Shown: positions 11,320 through 20,232, numbered from the stretch's first letter. The stretch: DNA of 32,763 bases from Polyangiaceae bacterium (GCA_025937785.1 JAICQQ010000084.1:1-32763), one strand, 5' to 3'. Made by a program: numbers and translations. Notes: generated by a model from the sequence alone, not told the origin.

Positions 11320-12939
11320 TCAGGACTTGAGCGCGCGGTAACGCCGGATAAGCTCGTTGGTCGAGCTGTCGTGGGCGAGCACGGCCTTCGGGTCTTCGAG
11401 CTCGGGAATGATGCGCTGCGCGAGTACTTTGCCGAGCTCGACCCCCCACTGATCGAACGAGTTCACGTTCCAGATCACACCCTGCACGAACACCTTGTGC
11501 TCGTACAAAGCCACCAACTTGCCGAGCGCTGCGGGCGTCAGGCGGTCGAACAAGATGGTGTTGGTGGGGCGATTGCCCTGGAACACCTTGTGCAGCACCA
11601 ACGCTTCGGGAACGCCGTCCGCGCGTACTTGAGCTTCGGTCTTGCCGAAGGCCAACGCCTCGGTCTGCGCGAAGAAGTTCGCCATCAACAGATCGTGCTG
11701 GTTGCCGCGAGGATTGAGGCTGTTCGCGAACGCGAGAAAGTCGCAGGGGATGAGCTTCGTGCCTTGATGGATCAACTGGTAGAACGCGTGCTGACCGTTC
11801 GTTCCGGGTTCCCCCCAGATGATGGGCCCGGTCTGATAGTCGCAGCGTTCGCCAGAGAGCGTGACCTGCTTGCCGTTGCTCTCCATGTCGAGCTGCTGCA
11901 GGTAAGCGCTGAAGCGTTTGAGGTACTGATCGTAGGGCAGCACCGCGTGGCTCTCGGCCCCCCAAAAGTTGTTGTACCAGACCCCGATCAGCCCCAATAA
12001 CACCGGCAAGTTCTCGTCGAGCGGAGCCGTGCGGAAGTGCTCGTCCATGGCGCGAAAGCCACCGAGCATTTCGCTGAAGCGTTCTGGCCCGATCGCCAGC
12101 ATCAGCGACAGGCCGATCGCCGAATCGTAACTATAGCGCCCGCCCACCCAGTCCCAGAACCCGAACATGTTCTGGGTGTCGATGCCGAACTCCGCGACCT
12201 TCTCGGCATTGGTCGAGACGGCGACGAAATGGCGCCCCACGGCCGCCTCGGAGCCGAGCGCTTCGACGCACCAGGCACGGGCGAGCCGCGCGTTCGCTAG
12301 GGTCTCGAGCGTGGTGAAGGTCTTCGAGCACACCACGAACAGCGTCTCTTCGGCGTTCAAGCCTTGCACCGCCTCGGCGAAATCGGTCGGATCTACGTTC
12401 GACACGAAGCGCAGGGAAAGGTTTCGCTGGCTGTAATGCTTCAGCGCCTCGAAGGCCATCAGCGGGCCCAGATCGGAGCCACCGATGCCGACGTTGACGA
12501 TCGTGCGAATTGGCTTGCCCGTGTGCCCCTTCCATTGCCCGCTGCGCACCTGAGCGCAAAAACCGCTCATGCGATCGAGCACGGCGTGGACGTCGGGAAC
12601 GACGTTGGCGCCGTCCAGCTGCACGACCGCGTCGCGCGGCGCCCTGAGCGCAGTATGCAGCACCGCGCGGCCTTCGGTGGCGTTGATCTTGTCGCCCCGA
12701 AACATCGCCCCGATGCGCTGCTCGAGACCCGTCGCCCGCGCCAGCCCGATCAGGAGGTCGAGCGTCTGCTGGGTGATCAAGTTCTTCGAATAGTCGAGGT
12801 AGATCCCGACCGCCTCGAGCGCGAACCGCTGCCCCCGCTCCGCGTCCTGAGCAAACAGCTCGCGCAGATGCGTGCCGGCGAGGCTCTGCTGGTGCTCACG
12901 GAGCGATTGGTATTCTGGAAGTTTCGTGAGGCTGGTCAT
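11320..12939 (-). CDS. pgi: Glucose-6-phosphate isomerase
   Basis: Cytoplasmic glycolytic/gluconeogenic enzyme interconverting glucose 6-phosphate and fructose 6-phosphate, 539 aa, the normal length of the large bacterial form. Sugar-phosphate-binding SKTFTT (205-210), the PGI signature region DWVGGRYS (263-270) and GVIWNVNSFDQWGVELGK (487-504) are present. Expected catalytic residues are Glu353 (MESNGK), His384 (NGQHAFYQ) and Lys504. The ATG at 12939 is preceded by AGGAG at 6 nt spacing. It is divergent from sfsA with a 126-nt shared gap and lies just upstream of oppA on the same strand. Confidence 0.97.
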   Translation of the reverse strand: MTSLTKLPEYQSLREHQQSLAGTHLRELFAQDAERGQRFALEAVGIYLDYSKNLITQQTLDLLIGLARATGLEQRIGAMFRGDKINATEGRAVLHTALRAPRDAVVQLDGANVVPDVHAVLDRMSGFCAQVRSGQWKGHTGKPIRTIVNVGIGGSDLGPLMAFEALKHYSQRNLSLRFVSNVDPTDFAEAVQGLNAEETLFVVCSKTFTTLETLANARLARAWCVEALGSEAAVGRHFVAVSTNAEKVAEFGIDTQNMFGFWDWVGGRYSYDSAIGLSLMLAIGPERFSEMLGGFRAMDEHFRTAPLDENLPVLLGLIGVWYNNFWGAESHAVLPYDQYLKRFSAYLQQLDMESNGKQVTLSGERCDYQTGPIIWGEPGTNGQHAFYQLIHQGTKLIPCDFLAFANSLNPRGNQHDLLMANFFAQTEALAFGKTEAQVRADGVPEALVLHKVFQGNRPTNTILFDRLTPAALGKLVALYEHKVFVQGVIWNVNSFDQWGVELGKVLAQRIIPELEDPKAVLAHDSSTNELIRRYRALKS

Positions 12940-13065
12940 GGCATTCTCCTGGCGGCCCGAGAGCTATGAGTTGGGCGTTGGGGCGGGGATCGAGAGCATA
13001 GTGACCTGGGTGCGCGAGTAAAGCGCTCTTGACCGAGGTTTCGAGCCGATGTTCTAAGCAGGGGC

Positions 13066-13764
13066 GTGAAGTTTCCGAGCACACTCGTGGAAGGGCGCCT
13101 GGAGCGGCGGTACCAGCGTTTCTTCGCCGATGTGCGCCTGCCCGACGGCAGCCGGGTCACGGCGCACTGCGCGAACCCCGGCTCCATGAAGAGTTGCTGG
13201 AGCGAACAGGGGCGGGTGTGGCTCAGCGACAGTAATGACCCCCGGCGCAAATTGCGGCTCACCTGGGAGCTCAGCGAAGCAGGCGGCGCACGCATCTTCG
13301 TGAACCCGCTCGCTGCCAACCGGGTGGTCCACGAAGCCCTCGTGCGTGGCGCTGTCACCGAGCTTCGCGGTTATACGGGCCTCCGTCGCGAAGTGCGCTT
13401 CGGCGCCCGCACTCGCTTCGACTTCATGCTCGAACAGGGCAGCGCTCGTTGTTTCGTCGAGGTGAAGAACGTGACGCTCGGGCTCGGTCACGGACGCGCC
13501 GCGTTCCCCGATTCGGTAACCGAGCGCGGCGCACGGCATTTGCAGGAACTGATCCGAGCGGTCGAGGACGGTCACCGTGCGGTGCTGCTGTTCTGCGTGA
13601 GCCGCAGCGACGCTCGCTCCGCCGAGCCCGCGAGCGAGATCGATCCGAACTACGCGCGCTGGCTCACGCGCGCCCGCGACGCTGGCGTCGAGGTGCTCGC
13701 CTACAAATGCCGGATCACCCAGCGAGGCGTCTGGCTGCGTCAGTCGTTGCCGGTGCGGCTGTGA
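13066..13764 (+). CDS. sfsA: SfsA family protein (sugar fermentation stimulation / nuclease-like)
   Basis: Cytoplasmic protein of 232 aa, the usual SfsA length. Characteristic segments are LVEGRLERRYQRFFADV at the start, AHCANPGSM, NPLAANRVVHEAL, FDFML followed by CFVEVKNVTL (the Asp...Glu-x-Lys arrangement of a PD-(D/E)xK-like core), and FPDSVTERGARHLQEL. The family was named for an effect on maltose metabolism in E. coli and is described as DNA-binding and nuclease-like; the physiological role is not settled. The GTG at 13066 has a purine-rich AGGGG just upstream. Confidence 0.94.
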   Translation: MKFPSTLVEGRLERRYQRFFADVRLPDGSRVTAHCANPGSMKSCWSEQGRVWLSDSNDPRRKLRLTWELSEAGGARIFVNPLAANRVVHEALVRGAVTELRGYTGLRREVRFGARTRFDFMLEQGSARCFVEVKNVTLGLGHGRAAFPDSVTERGARHLQELIRAVEDGHRAVLLFCVSRSDARSAEPASEIDPNYARWLTRARDAGVEVLAYKCRITQRGVWLRQSLPVRL

Positions 13765-14110
13765 CCGTCATGAGGCCCCACAGCCCGGTGTGCGTCCGCC
13801 ACATCGAAGGACGGCGGTAACGATTGCAAGGCGCGTCTGGGGCTGAGCCGCGACAGCGACCCAGCCCACGCGACGAACACTGCGCCGCGGATTCCATTGC
13901 GGAATCTCACGCGCGAGCGCTGGGCTTCATTCCCGCTCGGGGACACGTTGATCCACGACGGGAAGCGATTCCTGATCACGCCGCACGCAAAGCTCGCGCG
14001 CCTGCTAGCGTGCAATCTTTCCAGGAGGTTGGAGAAGCGTCCTCGCTGGAAGCGCTTCCAGTTCCTCGTTGCACTCGGGGGTCCCGTTTGCGACGCTTCC
14101 AGCAGCCGCC
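13765..14110 (+). other. 346-nt intergenic region upstream of the deacetylase operon
   Basis: No convincing gene. It holds a small hairpin (GATTCC-ATTGC-GGAATC, 13890-13906), an isolated AGGAGG (14023-14028) without a suitable start codon behind it, a perfect 16-bp palindrome (14046-14061), and an extra copy of that palindrome's right arm, GCTTCCAG, at 14095-14102. It most likely contains the promoter for the genes beginning at 14111. Confidence 0.5.
14046..14061 (+). promoter_or_regulatory. Perfect 16-bp palindrome, LacI-type operator
   Basis: CTGGAAGCGCTTCCAG is a perfect palindrome with the central CG and the TGGAAGCGCTTCCA shape typical of LacI/GalR-family operators such as those controlling polysaccharide-degradation genes. 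It lies 50 nt before the lipoprotein deacetylase start. A half-site (GCTTCCAG) recurs at 14095-14102, next to the start codon. No LacI-type gene is in the window, so the regulator would be elsewhere. Confidence 0.6.
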
Positions 14111-15469
14111 ATGTCGCACTCGTTCCCCTCCTTCCTTCGTTCAACGTCACTCCGCACGCTCGCCACGGCCGTCGCGCTGACCTCAGCGGGCGCAGCCGCA
14201 GCTGCTTGCTCATCGGAGGCAACCTACGACTCCAACAGCACCGACCAAGGCACGTTGAACACGAGCACGGGCGCGCCTGGCACCACGGGCGGCCTGATGC
14301 AGACCACGAGCGCGGCCGCGACCACGGCCACCGCTACCGTGGGCGGAACACCGACCACTGGCGCTGCTACCACCGCCGGCAACACCACTTCGGGGACTCT
14401 CGGATCCACGGGCACCTTCGGCGGCGGCAGCTTTGGGCCCACGACAGGCGCCGCCGTGACGACGGCGACGGTAGCGGGTGCGGGCGGCATGACTTCCACG
14501 ACGGTCACTACGGGCAGCGGCACGACGGGCAGCGACTTGCCGCCGAATCCTTCGGGACTGCCCGAGCCGGGCGCGGGTGGCGTGGCGCAACCGTCAGGCA
14601 CCCCCGGCAACCTCGTGGTGCTGCCGTGGGCAGGCCACAAGGGCGCCATCAGCTACAGCTTCGACGACGCCAACAGCACCCAGATCAATAACGAGCAGCA
14701 GTTGATGGGCCTCGGCGTTCCCTTCACCTGGTACTTGCAGACGGGCAAGCAGGAGGCGGGCAACGCGTTCTATCAGCGCGCGCTCGAGGCAGGGCACGAG
14801 CTGGGCAACCACACGCAGAGCCACGGCTCCGGCGCGGCCGACAGCGACGTGAATCAAGCGCAGTCGTTCTTGATGAGCCAGTACAGCGTGGTCGGTTTCA
14901 CCATGGCCGCGCCCAACGGCAGCACGAACAACTACAACAACATCACCCAACAGCTGTTCATCCTCGATCGCGGCGTCAGTGACGCGCTGATTGGTCCTGA
15001 CGACAACACCAACATGCTGAATCTACCGAGCTGGATCCCGCCTCAGGGCGCCGGCACGGCGCAGTTCAACCCGAAGGCCGACGCGGCACAGAGCCAGGGC
15101 AAATGGCAGACCGTGTGCATCCACGGCTTCACGGGTGGCAGCGACGGTGCGTACCAACCCATCGATCTCAACGGGTTCTTGGCCCATATCGACTACGTCA
15201 AAGAAAAGGGTGACGTCTGGATCGGGACCATGCTCGATGTCGGCGCCTATTTCCTCGGCCGCAAGGCGGTCGCCGCCGCGACCCCGACCACCCAGGGTAG
15301 CGACCAGGTCTACACCTGGACGCTGCCCAATGTTTTTCCGCCGGGCCACTATGTCCGCGTGACGGTGGACGGTGGTACGCTGTCTCAAGACGGCGAAGTG
15401 CTGCCCTGGAACGACCACGGATTTTACGAGGTTGCGCTCGACGTCGGAAGTCTCACAATCTCCCCGTGA
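14111..15469 (+). CDS. Lipoprotein polysaccharide deacetylase (NodB/CE4-like)
   Basis: Predicted exported lipoprotein of 452 aa. The start at ATG 14111 gives a Ser/Arg-rich n-region, a hydrophobic core and a lipobox ending AAAAC (Cys33). No strong Shine-Dalgarno is visible, and an in-frame TTG at 14069 is possible. Residues about 34-165 are a Thr/Gly/Ala-rich low-complexity linker. The catalytic part starts near 170. SFDD (183-186) matches motif 1 of CE4 deacetylases (metal and catalytic Asp), and HELGNHTQSH (229-238) matches motif 2 (H-x3-H metal ligands). Later AAPNG replaces the usual Arg-x-Pro motif, so activity is likely but not certain. A beta-rich C-terminal segment follows. It probably de-N-acetylates an envelope or extracellular polysaccharide. 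Its TGA overlaps the GTG of the next gene. Confidence 0.82.
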   Translation: MSHSFPSFLRSTSLRTLATAVALTSAGAAAAACSSEATYDSNSTDQGTLNTSTGAPGTTGGLMQTTSAAATTATATVGGTPTTGAATTAGNTTSGTLGSTGTFGGGSFGPTTGAAVTTATVAGAGGMTSTTVTTGSGTTGSDLPPNPSGLPEPGAGGVAQPSGTPGNLVVLPWAGHKGAISYSFDDANSTQINNEQQLMGLGVPFTWYLQTGKQEAGNAFYQRALEAGHELGNHTQSHGSGAADSDVNQAQSFLMSQYSVVGFTMAAPNGSTNNYNNITQQLFILDRGVSDALIGPDDNTNMLNLPSWIPPQGAGTAQFNPKADAAQSQGKWQTVCIHGFTGGSDGAYQPIDLNGFLAHIDYVKEKGDVWIGTMLDVGAYFLGRKAVAAATPTTQGSDQVYTWTLPNVFPPGHYVRVTVDGGTLSQDGEVLPWNDHGFYEVALDVGSLTISP

Positions 15470-16281
15470 GAGTTCCTGGGGCGCTGAAGCAGCCCCTTCC
15501 CTACTTCGTACTGCTCGGTACCGCAGTTTTTCTGCTGGATTCTTGGCTGCGCACAGCGCCCGCATCGCTCGAGGTGACCCCTGACGTGCGGCGCGAGGTG
15601 AGCGCGAGCCTCGAGCAGCAGCTGACGCGGCCCCCTACGCCGTCGGAGCTCGAGCGCGGGCTACGAGACTGGCTGGACAGCGAGCTCCTGTTCCGCGAGG
15701 CGACCGCGCTGGGACTCGACGAAAACGACTCCGTCATTCACGCCCACTTGGCGCAAAAGCTCAGGCACATCGTGCTCGAGCGCACGGTGTTGCCGGCACC
15801 GTCGGAGTCGGAGCTCAGAGCCGAGCTCGCGGCGCACCCCCGGCGGTATACCAGCACGGCCAGCTCCGACCTGACCCATGTCTTCATTTCGAGGGCGGCC
15901 TCCGGCGCGGCCTTCGAGACGCGAGTACGCGAAGCCATCTCCCAACTGACGCGCGGCAGCGAACCTCGCAGCGTGGGCGATCATTTTCCGCGCGGCCCCC
16001 AGTTCAGGGGCATGCCGCGCGTGCAGTTGGAGCAGATCTTCCAGACGAGTTTTGCGACGGTACTCGAGCCCTCCCGAGTAGGCACCTGGCAGCGGCTCGA
16101 CGGCGCACGCGGTGCTCACCTGATCCGACTGGACGCGCTCCACGACGGAAAGCCGGTGTTCGAAAGCCTGCGCCCGGCGCTGACGGCAGACGTGCAGGCA
16201 CGCAAGAAGCAAGCTGCCGTGGACGCTTACCTCGCGGAACTCAGGAAGAAGTACCGGCTCGATGCCACGGCTCCGCGCTAG
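15466..16281 (+). CDS. Membrane-anchored PpiC/SurA-like peptidyl-prolyl isomerase family protein
   Basis: 271-aa protein with one N-terminal membrane helix (about 12-28, PYFVLLGTAVFLLDSWL), the rest presumably periplasmic. The middle part (EVSASLEQQLTRPPTPSELE, then ELLFREATALGLDENDSVI) is the helical SurA/PpiC-type chaperone segment. The C-terminal part (VFISRA..., VGTWQRLDGARGAHLIRLDAL, then ALTADVQARKKQAAVDAYLAEL) follows the parvulin layout but is divergent, so isomerase activity is unproven. The GTG overlaps the upstream stop (GTGA), so it is coupled to the deacetylase, and the next gene overlaps its end by 20 nt. It probably assists folding of the deacetylase or of the HupE/UreJ-like protein. 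Confidence 0.72.
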   Translation: MRVPGALKQPLPYFVLLGTAVFLLDSWLRTAPASLEVTPDVRREVSASLEQQLTRPPTPSELERGLRDWLDSELLFREATALGLDENDSVIHAHLAQKLRHIVLERTVLPAPSESELRAELAAHPRRYTSTASSDLTHVFISRAASGAAFETRVREAISQLTRGSEPRSVGDHFPRGPQFRGMPRVQLEQIFQTSFATVLEPSRVGTWQRLDGARGAHLIRLDALHDGKPVFESLRPALTADVQARKKQAAVDAYLAELRKKYRLDATAPR

Positions 16282-17290
16282 CTCGTGGGCGCGCTGGGTC
16301 GCGACCCTGGTCACGCTGTGCGTACTGGCGCTGGCAGCACGCGGCTACGCTCACGAGGCGACGCCCGGCGTGGTCGCCCTGAAACAGGTGGCCCGCGGCA
16401 ACTTCGTGATGCTGTGGTCGCCTCCCGTTCCCCCGGTCGACGATCTCCGGATCCGCTTTCCCACGCCGTGTCGGTGCGCGGGCAAGGCAGAGATCGACAC
16501 GAAGGCCGTTCTGCCGGGCGTGCCCGTGGCGGTCGAATGCGGAGCGTCGAGCCTGGATGGCGACATCACGTTCGCGAGCCGCGCCGCTTCCCTGGGTCGC
16601 ATCGCCGTCAACGTCACCTGGCTCGACGGTTCGCAAACGCTGCTCTTGAGCTCGGGCAACCCAGCCAGCGTTCGGGTGCATGGCTCGACCGAAGCCGGCG
16701 GCGCCCTCGCGGTGCTCGGCCAGTACCTCGCGCTGGGCGTCGAACACATCTGGTTCGGTGTCGATCATTTGTTGTTCCTGTTGGGCTTGCTGCTGCTCGT
16801 GCGCGGCTGGCGCAGCACGCTCTACACGGTGTCTGCGTTCACGCTGGCCCACAGCTTGACGCTCGCGGCCGCTGCGCTCGAGCTCGTCGCCATCCCCACC
16901 GAGCCCGTGGAGATCTGCATCGCACTGTCGGTGCTGCTGTTGGCGCTGGAGACCACGCGCGGAGCAGACAGCGCGACGCGGCGCTGGCCCTGGCTCGTTG
17001 CCTTCGGTTTCGGGCTGCTGCACGGTTTGGGCTTTGCATCCGCGCTCTCCGAGATCGGGCTTCCGGCAAACTCCGTGGCCGTCGCCCTGCTGGGCTTCAA
17101 CCTGGGCGTCGAGCTCGGTCAGGTCGCCGTGGTCGCAGCCGTCGCGCTCGGACAGCTCCTGACGCGGTCGCGCGCTTCGCTGCAAGTCATGGTCGCCCAG
17201 GCTGCCACGTGGGTGCTGGGTGTGAGCTCGGTCTACTGGCTGCTGGAGCGGGTGAGCGGGTGGCTCGCAGGGCTCGGAGTGCTGGGTTAG
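16262..17290 (+). CDS. HupE/UreJ-2 family membrane protein
   Basis: 342-aa integral membrane protein. A signal-like N-terminus ends near RGYAHEA. A periplasmic beta-rich domain (about 31-148, with CRC at 70-72 and C93) precedes about seven helices. The membrane part begins with GVEHIWFGVDHLLFLLGLL (159-177), the hallmark of this family; His162, Asp168, His169, His197, His254 and Glu284 are candidate metal ligands. HupE and UreJ relatives move nickel or cobalt, but the substrate of this subgroup is not established. It overlaps the 3' end of the PpiC-like gene by 20 nt, and the three genes 14111-17290 look like one transcript. Confidence 0.8.
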   Translation: MPRLRASSWARWVATLVTLCVLALAARGYAHEATPGVVALKQVARGNFVMLWSPPVPPVDDLRIRFPTPCRCAGKAEIDTKAVLPGVPVAVECGASSLDGDITFASRAASLGRIAVNVTWLDGSQTLLLSSGNPASVRVHGSTEAGGALAVLGQYLALGVEHIWFGVDHLLFLLGLLLLVRGWRSTLYTVSAFTLAHSLTLAAAALELVAIPTEPVEICIALSVLLLALETTRGADSATRRWPWLVAFGFGLLHGLGFASALSEIGLPANSVAVALLGFNLGVELGQVAVVAAVALGQLLTRSRASLQVMVAQAATWVLGVSSVYWLLERVSGWLAGLGVLG

Positions 17291-17303
17291 AGCTCGTCGA
17301 CAG

Positions 17304-17789
17304 TCACTGGTTGATGCACGCGATGAAGTCGGTCTGTTCACTCGAACACGCCGCGACCACCGGTATTCCTGCCTGACACGTGATGCTCTCCCCCTCGGCG
17401 CAGGTCTGGAACGCAGCGTACTCTTCAGCGCATTCGCCGGCGCCGAGGTTCTCGCAATCGGTCACGCATTCGTCCATATCCTGGGGCCCGTTCGCACAGT
17501 CGGCCTCGAGGGTCGCCTCGCAACCGCGCTCGCAGATGCTCCCGCCCGCGCCGGTGGTGCCGCTACCTTCCGTTGCGCCCCCTCCGCTGCCTCCGCTGCC
17601 TCCGCTGCCTCCGCTGTCGCTGGTACCACCACTGCCCACGGTGCCACCTGCAGCGACCGAGCCGCCGGCGCCGTCCACGTTACCGCTGCTGTTGTTGGCG
17701 GCGTTCGTTGAGTTGTCTTCCTCTTCCTCTTCGCCACAAGCGAGGAATAGGGGGAGAACTGCGAACACCAGGGTAATCCCGCGCATCAT
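17304..17789 (-). CDS. Small Cys-rich lipoprotein with Gly/Ser linker
   Basis: 161-aa predicted lipoprotein: short hydrophobic signal, lipobox LFLAC (Cys18), then an acidic run (EEEEED), a Gly/Ser-rich linker (about 35-82) and a C-terminal domain with ten Cys (from ICERGC onward), enough for five disulfides. GAGGAGG lies just upstream of two adjacent ATGs (17789 and 17786). I do not recognise the Cys domain by name; the architecture is common among myxobacterial secreted proteins. It is convergent with the HupE/UreJ gene, 13 nt away. Function unknown. Confidence 0.75.
   Translation of the reverse strand: MMRGITLVFAVLPLFLACGEEEEEDNSTNAANNSSGNVDGAGGSVAAGGTVGSGGTSDSGGSGGSGGSGGGATEGSGTTGAGGSICERGCEATLEADCANGPQDMDECVTDCENLGAGECAEEYAAFQTCAEGESITCQAGIPVVAACSSEQTDFIACINQ
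17581..17616 (-). repeat. Four perfect 9-bp tandem repeats in lipoprotein linker
   Basis: CCTCCGCTG is repeated four times without change (17581-17616). On the coding strand it encodes GSG-type triplets of the Gly/Ser linker. Because units are 9 bp, copy-number change would alter linker length without a frameshift. Confidence 0.85.
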
Positions 17790-18306
17790 GGGTGCCTCCT
17801 CGTAGCTCCGCTCACGACGATGAAGGAACGGCGCGCCCGCAGCATCGTACGCCCTGCATTCGGAAGCAACGGGTCCCGCGGTTCACGCGCCGCCTGGTAG
17901 GGAACCTCCGCACAATCACAGCAGCTCCGGCCGCAGGGTTGATGCTACGCGAAGGACCCTGGCTTCCGAGCGCGAGCCGAACCCGATAGCCGTTGCCGGA
18001 AAACAAGAAGTCGTAGAGCGTGCTTTCGTCGTCGGCGAGGAACCTGAGCTCTACCCGAAGCTCGGAGGCGGTGACTCCGACGGCTGTGTCGAAAGGCAAC
18101 CTAGGGCCTCGAGCTCGAGCCACGACGGTCGCGCTGTCGTTTGATCGCCGACGGCTCCCGCGTTTCGACGCCGTATGACACGCAGGTGTGGCCATCACTG
18201 TCGTACACTCGGCGAGCGATGGCCACTTCTACAGCGGAGCGTGCACCCCCCGGGCGCTAGCTGCGACAGCTGGCGCGTCGTGTTCTGAGATCGTAGTCTG
18301 AAAGTG
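17790..18306. other. 517-nt intergenic region, possible gene remnant
   Basis: Mostly without clear genes. On the minus strand 17812-18198 is open (128 codons). Its middle (VTASELRVELRFLADDES then TLYDFLFSGNGYRVRLALGS) has protein-like composition and GC-rich third positions like real genes here, while both ends look random and Arg-rich. It could be a decayed gene or a small unknown one; I cannot name it. The region should also contain divergent promoters for the genes at 17789 (-) and 18307 (+). Confidence 0.3.
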
Positions 18307-20232
18307 ATGCGGATTCGATCGAGGGGCGACGGGACGCGAATGGGGTCGTGGCTTGTACGTTTGGGTTTGGTAGTCCTACCGCTGCAGCTGCCCGGATGCC
18401 TCTTGCCAGGCGCAATGAGCGAGGAAAACGACTCGAATGAAGCATCGTCGTCCAACGGCGGCGGTTCGACATCTCAGAATACCGATGCGAACGGCGGAGC
18501 CACCTCGTCGCTAACCGCAGTCAGTGGCGGTAGCGGAGGCATGGGCGGGACCGACGCTAGCGGCGGAGATGCCTCGGACGCAGCTGCGAGCAGCGGCGGC
18601 AACGGAGGCATGACCGGAACCGGTGCGATAGGCGGTAGCGATAATGGCGACATCGAGCCGCCAGAGCAGGACCCGCCGCCCCCGCACTTTGCGCTCGATT
18701 GTGACGCTCCCGAGGTCTTCGGCTCGACTGTGACTTCTGATTGGGAACAGGCTGAGCTCGACACCCCGTTTGGCGAGCGCGGCTATAGCGCGAAGGTGGA
18801 CCTACGAGGGATGCCGCTTTACGTAGAAGAGGGCCCCATTTTCGCGACCCTGCCGGGCGGGTTCGTCGACATGGCCTTTGACGCCTCATCCGTGTACGTG
18901 TTCATCGATGCCAAGGAGGTGTTCGTTACCATAGCGGGGCAAGATCCGAATGCCCTGGGCGCCGGCCTGGTCGTGTTCAGGACGAGCGGGCGCAACGCTG
19001 GCTCGGGCATCCGCTTCGATGACGCGGAGATCCAGGGCATTGCCGCCCTCAGCGCGCAGCTGGATCCGGTGCCGGTCTCCGTCCCCAACCGGCAATCCAA
19101 TCACCGGGTGCGCGGATTGGCGCTCGACACGGAGGAGCGCATGGCTCCAACACCGGGGCTACCCAGTGAAATGGTGAGCGTGCAGGAATCGGCACGCCGC
19201 ATGGCGGATGGTGAGATTGTTATCGAAACCACACCGGTTTTGCCGATTTTCGTCGGTACCGATGGGGCTGCACAGACGTTGACTGACGTCGAACAGATGA
19301 CCGTTCGTGGCCAGGACGGCATGTTCGTGAGCACGCTGCGTCCGTATACGATCGAGTCGGATCGGCTTTCGCTCGAGCTCGAGGGAGAGGGCCGCTTCGC
19401 GCTCACCTCCGACTTCGAGGGAAGCGTCGAGGTGGAGAGCCTCGGATATCCGCGACCCGAGGACGAAGGCGCGCCGGCAGCACTCTTCGGCACCCAGGCG
19501 TCCTTGAGCATCACCGAGGCTGGGGAGGTGACCGGTACCGCCCAGCTAACTCAAGCGCTGGACGAAGCTGGCTTGCTCGTACCCGCCCACGTGCAAATGG
19601 CACCAACATCGGTGCACGTGGAGCTCGCGCCGGGGGAGCAGATCTTGCAGACCATCAACGTTCGTGAGGCAAGCTTTTTGGGGGATGGGATCGTCGAGAA
19701 AGTCGGTATCACCGGCGACCTACCCGAGGGCATGTTGCTCTTGCGTGCCGACACTACACCCAGTTGGATTCGCATCTTCGACATCGTGGACGACGGAGGA
19801 TGGGTCGGGGCCCCCGCCTTGGCGGTGATTGCCACGCTGGGCTCCGTGACCACCTTGGTCGGAGAGACCTTCGAGTGCGTATTCAGCTTTGGCTTCAGCT
19901 GCGACCTGGGCATACCGGATGGCTTCAAGAGCTACGACACCGTAGCCCAGGCCGGCGAGGCCAACGACTTCGAAATCGCCCTGAACGGATCGGGCAAAGT
20001 GGGGGACCGCTACACGGGAACGCTGACGTTCGAAGGCCAGAACTATTGCCCGGTGCAAATCGAGATTCAGGTCGACATCGTCTGCAAACCTACCGGCGAC
20101 GAGATTTGCGACGACGGAAACGACAACGACTGCAACGGAAAGACCGATTGCGAAGACACGGCTTGCCTCGGGCTTGCCTGCAATCCCGACAACGAGACCG
20201 CCATCTGCACCGCAGCCAGCGCTTGCGAGTGA
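18307..20232 (+). CDS. Large lipoprotein with Gly/Ser linker and MopE-like acidic C-terminus
   Basis: About 641 aa. Hydrophobic signal ending LQLPGC (lipobox; Cys31 from ATG 18307, Cys20 if ATG 18340 is used; GTG 18304 also possible). No strong ribosome site decides between them. Residues about 40-115 are Ser/Gly/Asn-rich linker (GGSGGMGGTDASGG and similar). The main domain (about 125-590) is beta-rich, and I do not recognise it. The last 50 residues (GDEICDDGNDNDCNGKTDCE, with ACLGLAC and further Cys) resemble MopE-type metal/calcium-binding repeats of delta-proteobacterial surface proteins. Probably surface-exposed. It converges on the halogenase gene with a shared hairpin terminator. Confidence 0.7.
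   Translation: MRIRSRGDGTRMGSWLVRLGLVVLPLQLPGCLLPGAMSEENDSNEASSSNGGGSTSQNTDANGGATSSLTAVSGGSGGMGGTDASGGDASDAAASSGGNGGMTGTGAIGGSDNGDIEPPEQDPPPPHFALDCDAPEVFGSTVTSDWEQAELDTPFGERGYSAKVDLRGMPLYVEEGPIFATLPGGFVDMAFDASSVYVFIDAKEVFVTIAGQDPNALGAGLVVFRTSGRNAGSGIRFDDAEIQGIAALSAQLDPVPVSVPNRQSNHRVRGLALDTEERMAPTPGLPSEMVSVQESARRMADGEIVIETTPVLPIFVGTDGAAQTLTDVEQMTVRGQDGMFVSTLRPYTIESDRLSLELEGEGRFALTSDFEGSVEVESLGYPRPEDEGAPAALFGTQASLSITEAGEVTGTAQLTQALDEAGLLVPAHVQMAPTSVHVELAPGEQILQTINVREASFLGDGIVEKVGITGDLPEGMLLLRADTTPSWIRIFDIVDDGGWVGAPALAVIATLGSVTTLVGETFECVFSFGFSCDLGIPDGFKSYDTVAQAGEANDFEIALNGSGKVGDRYTGTLTFEGQNYCPVQIEIQVDIVCKPTGDEICDDGNDNDCNGKTDCEDTACLGLACNPDNETAICTAASACE

Noticed and set aside
9831..11330. 499-codon open frame on the + strand opposite oppA
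   Set aside because: It lies wholly antisense to a well-supported gene, has no domain pattern, and is explained by GC-rich third positions keeping the reverse frame open.
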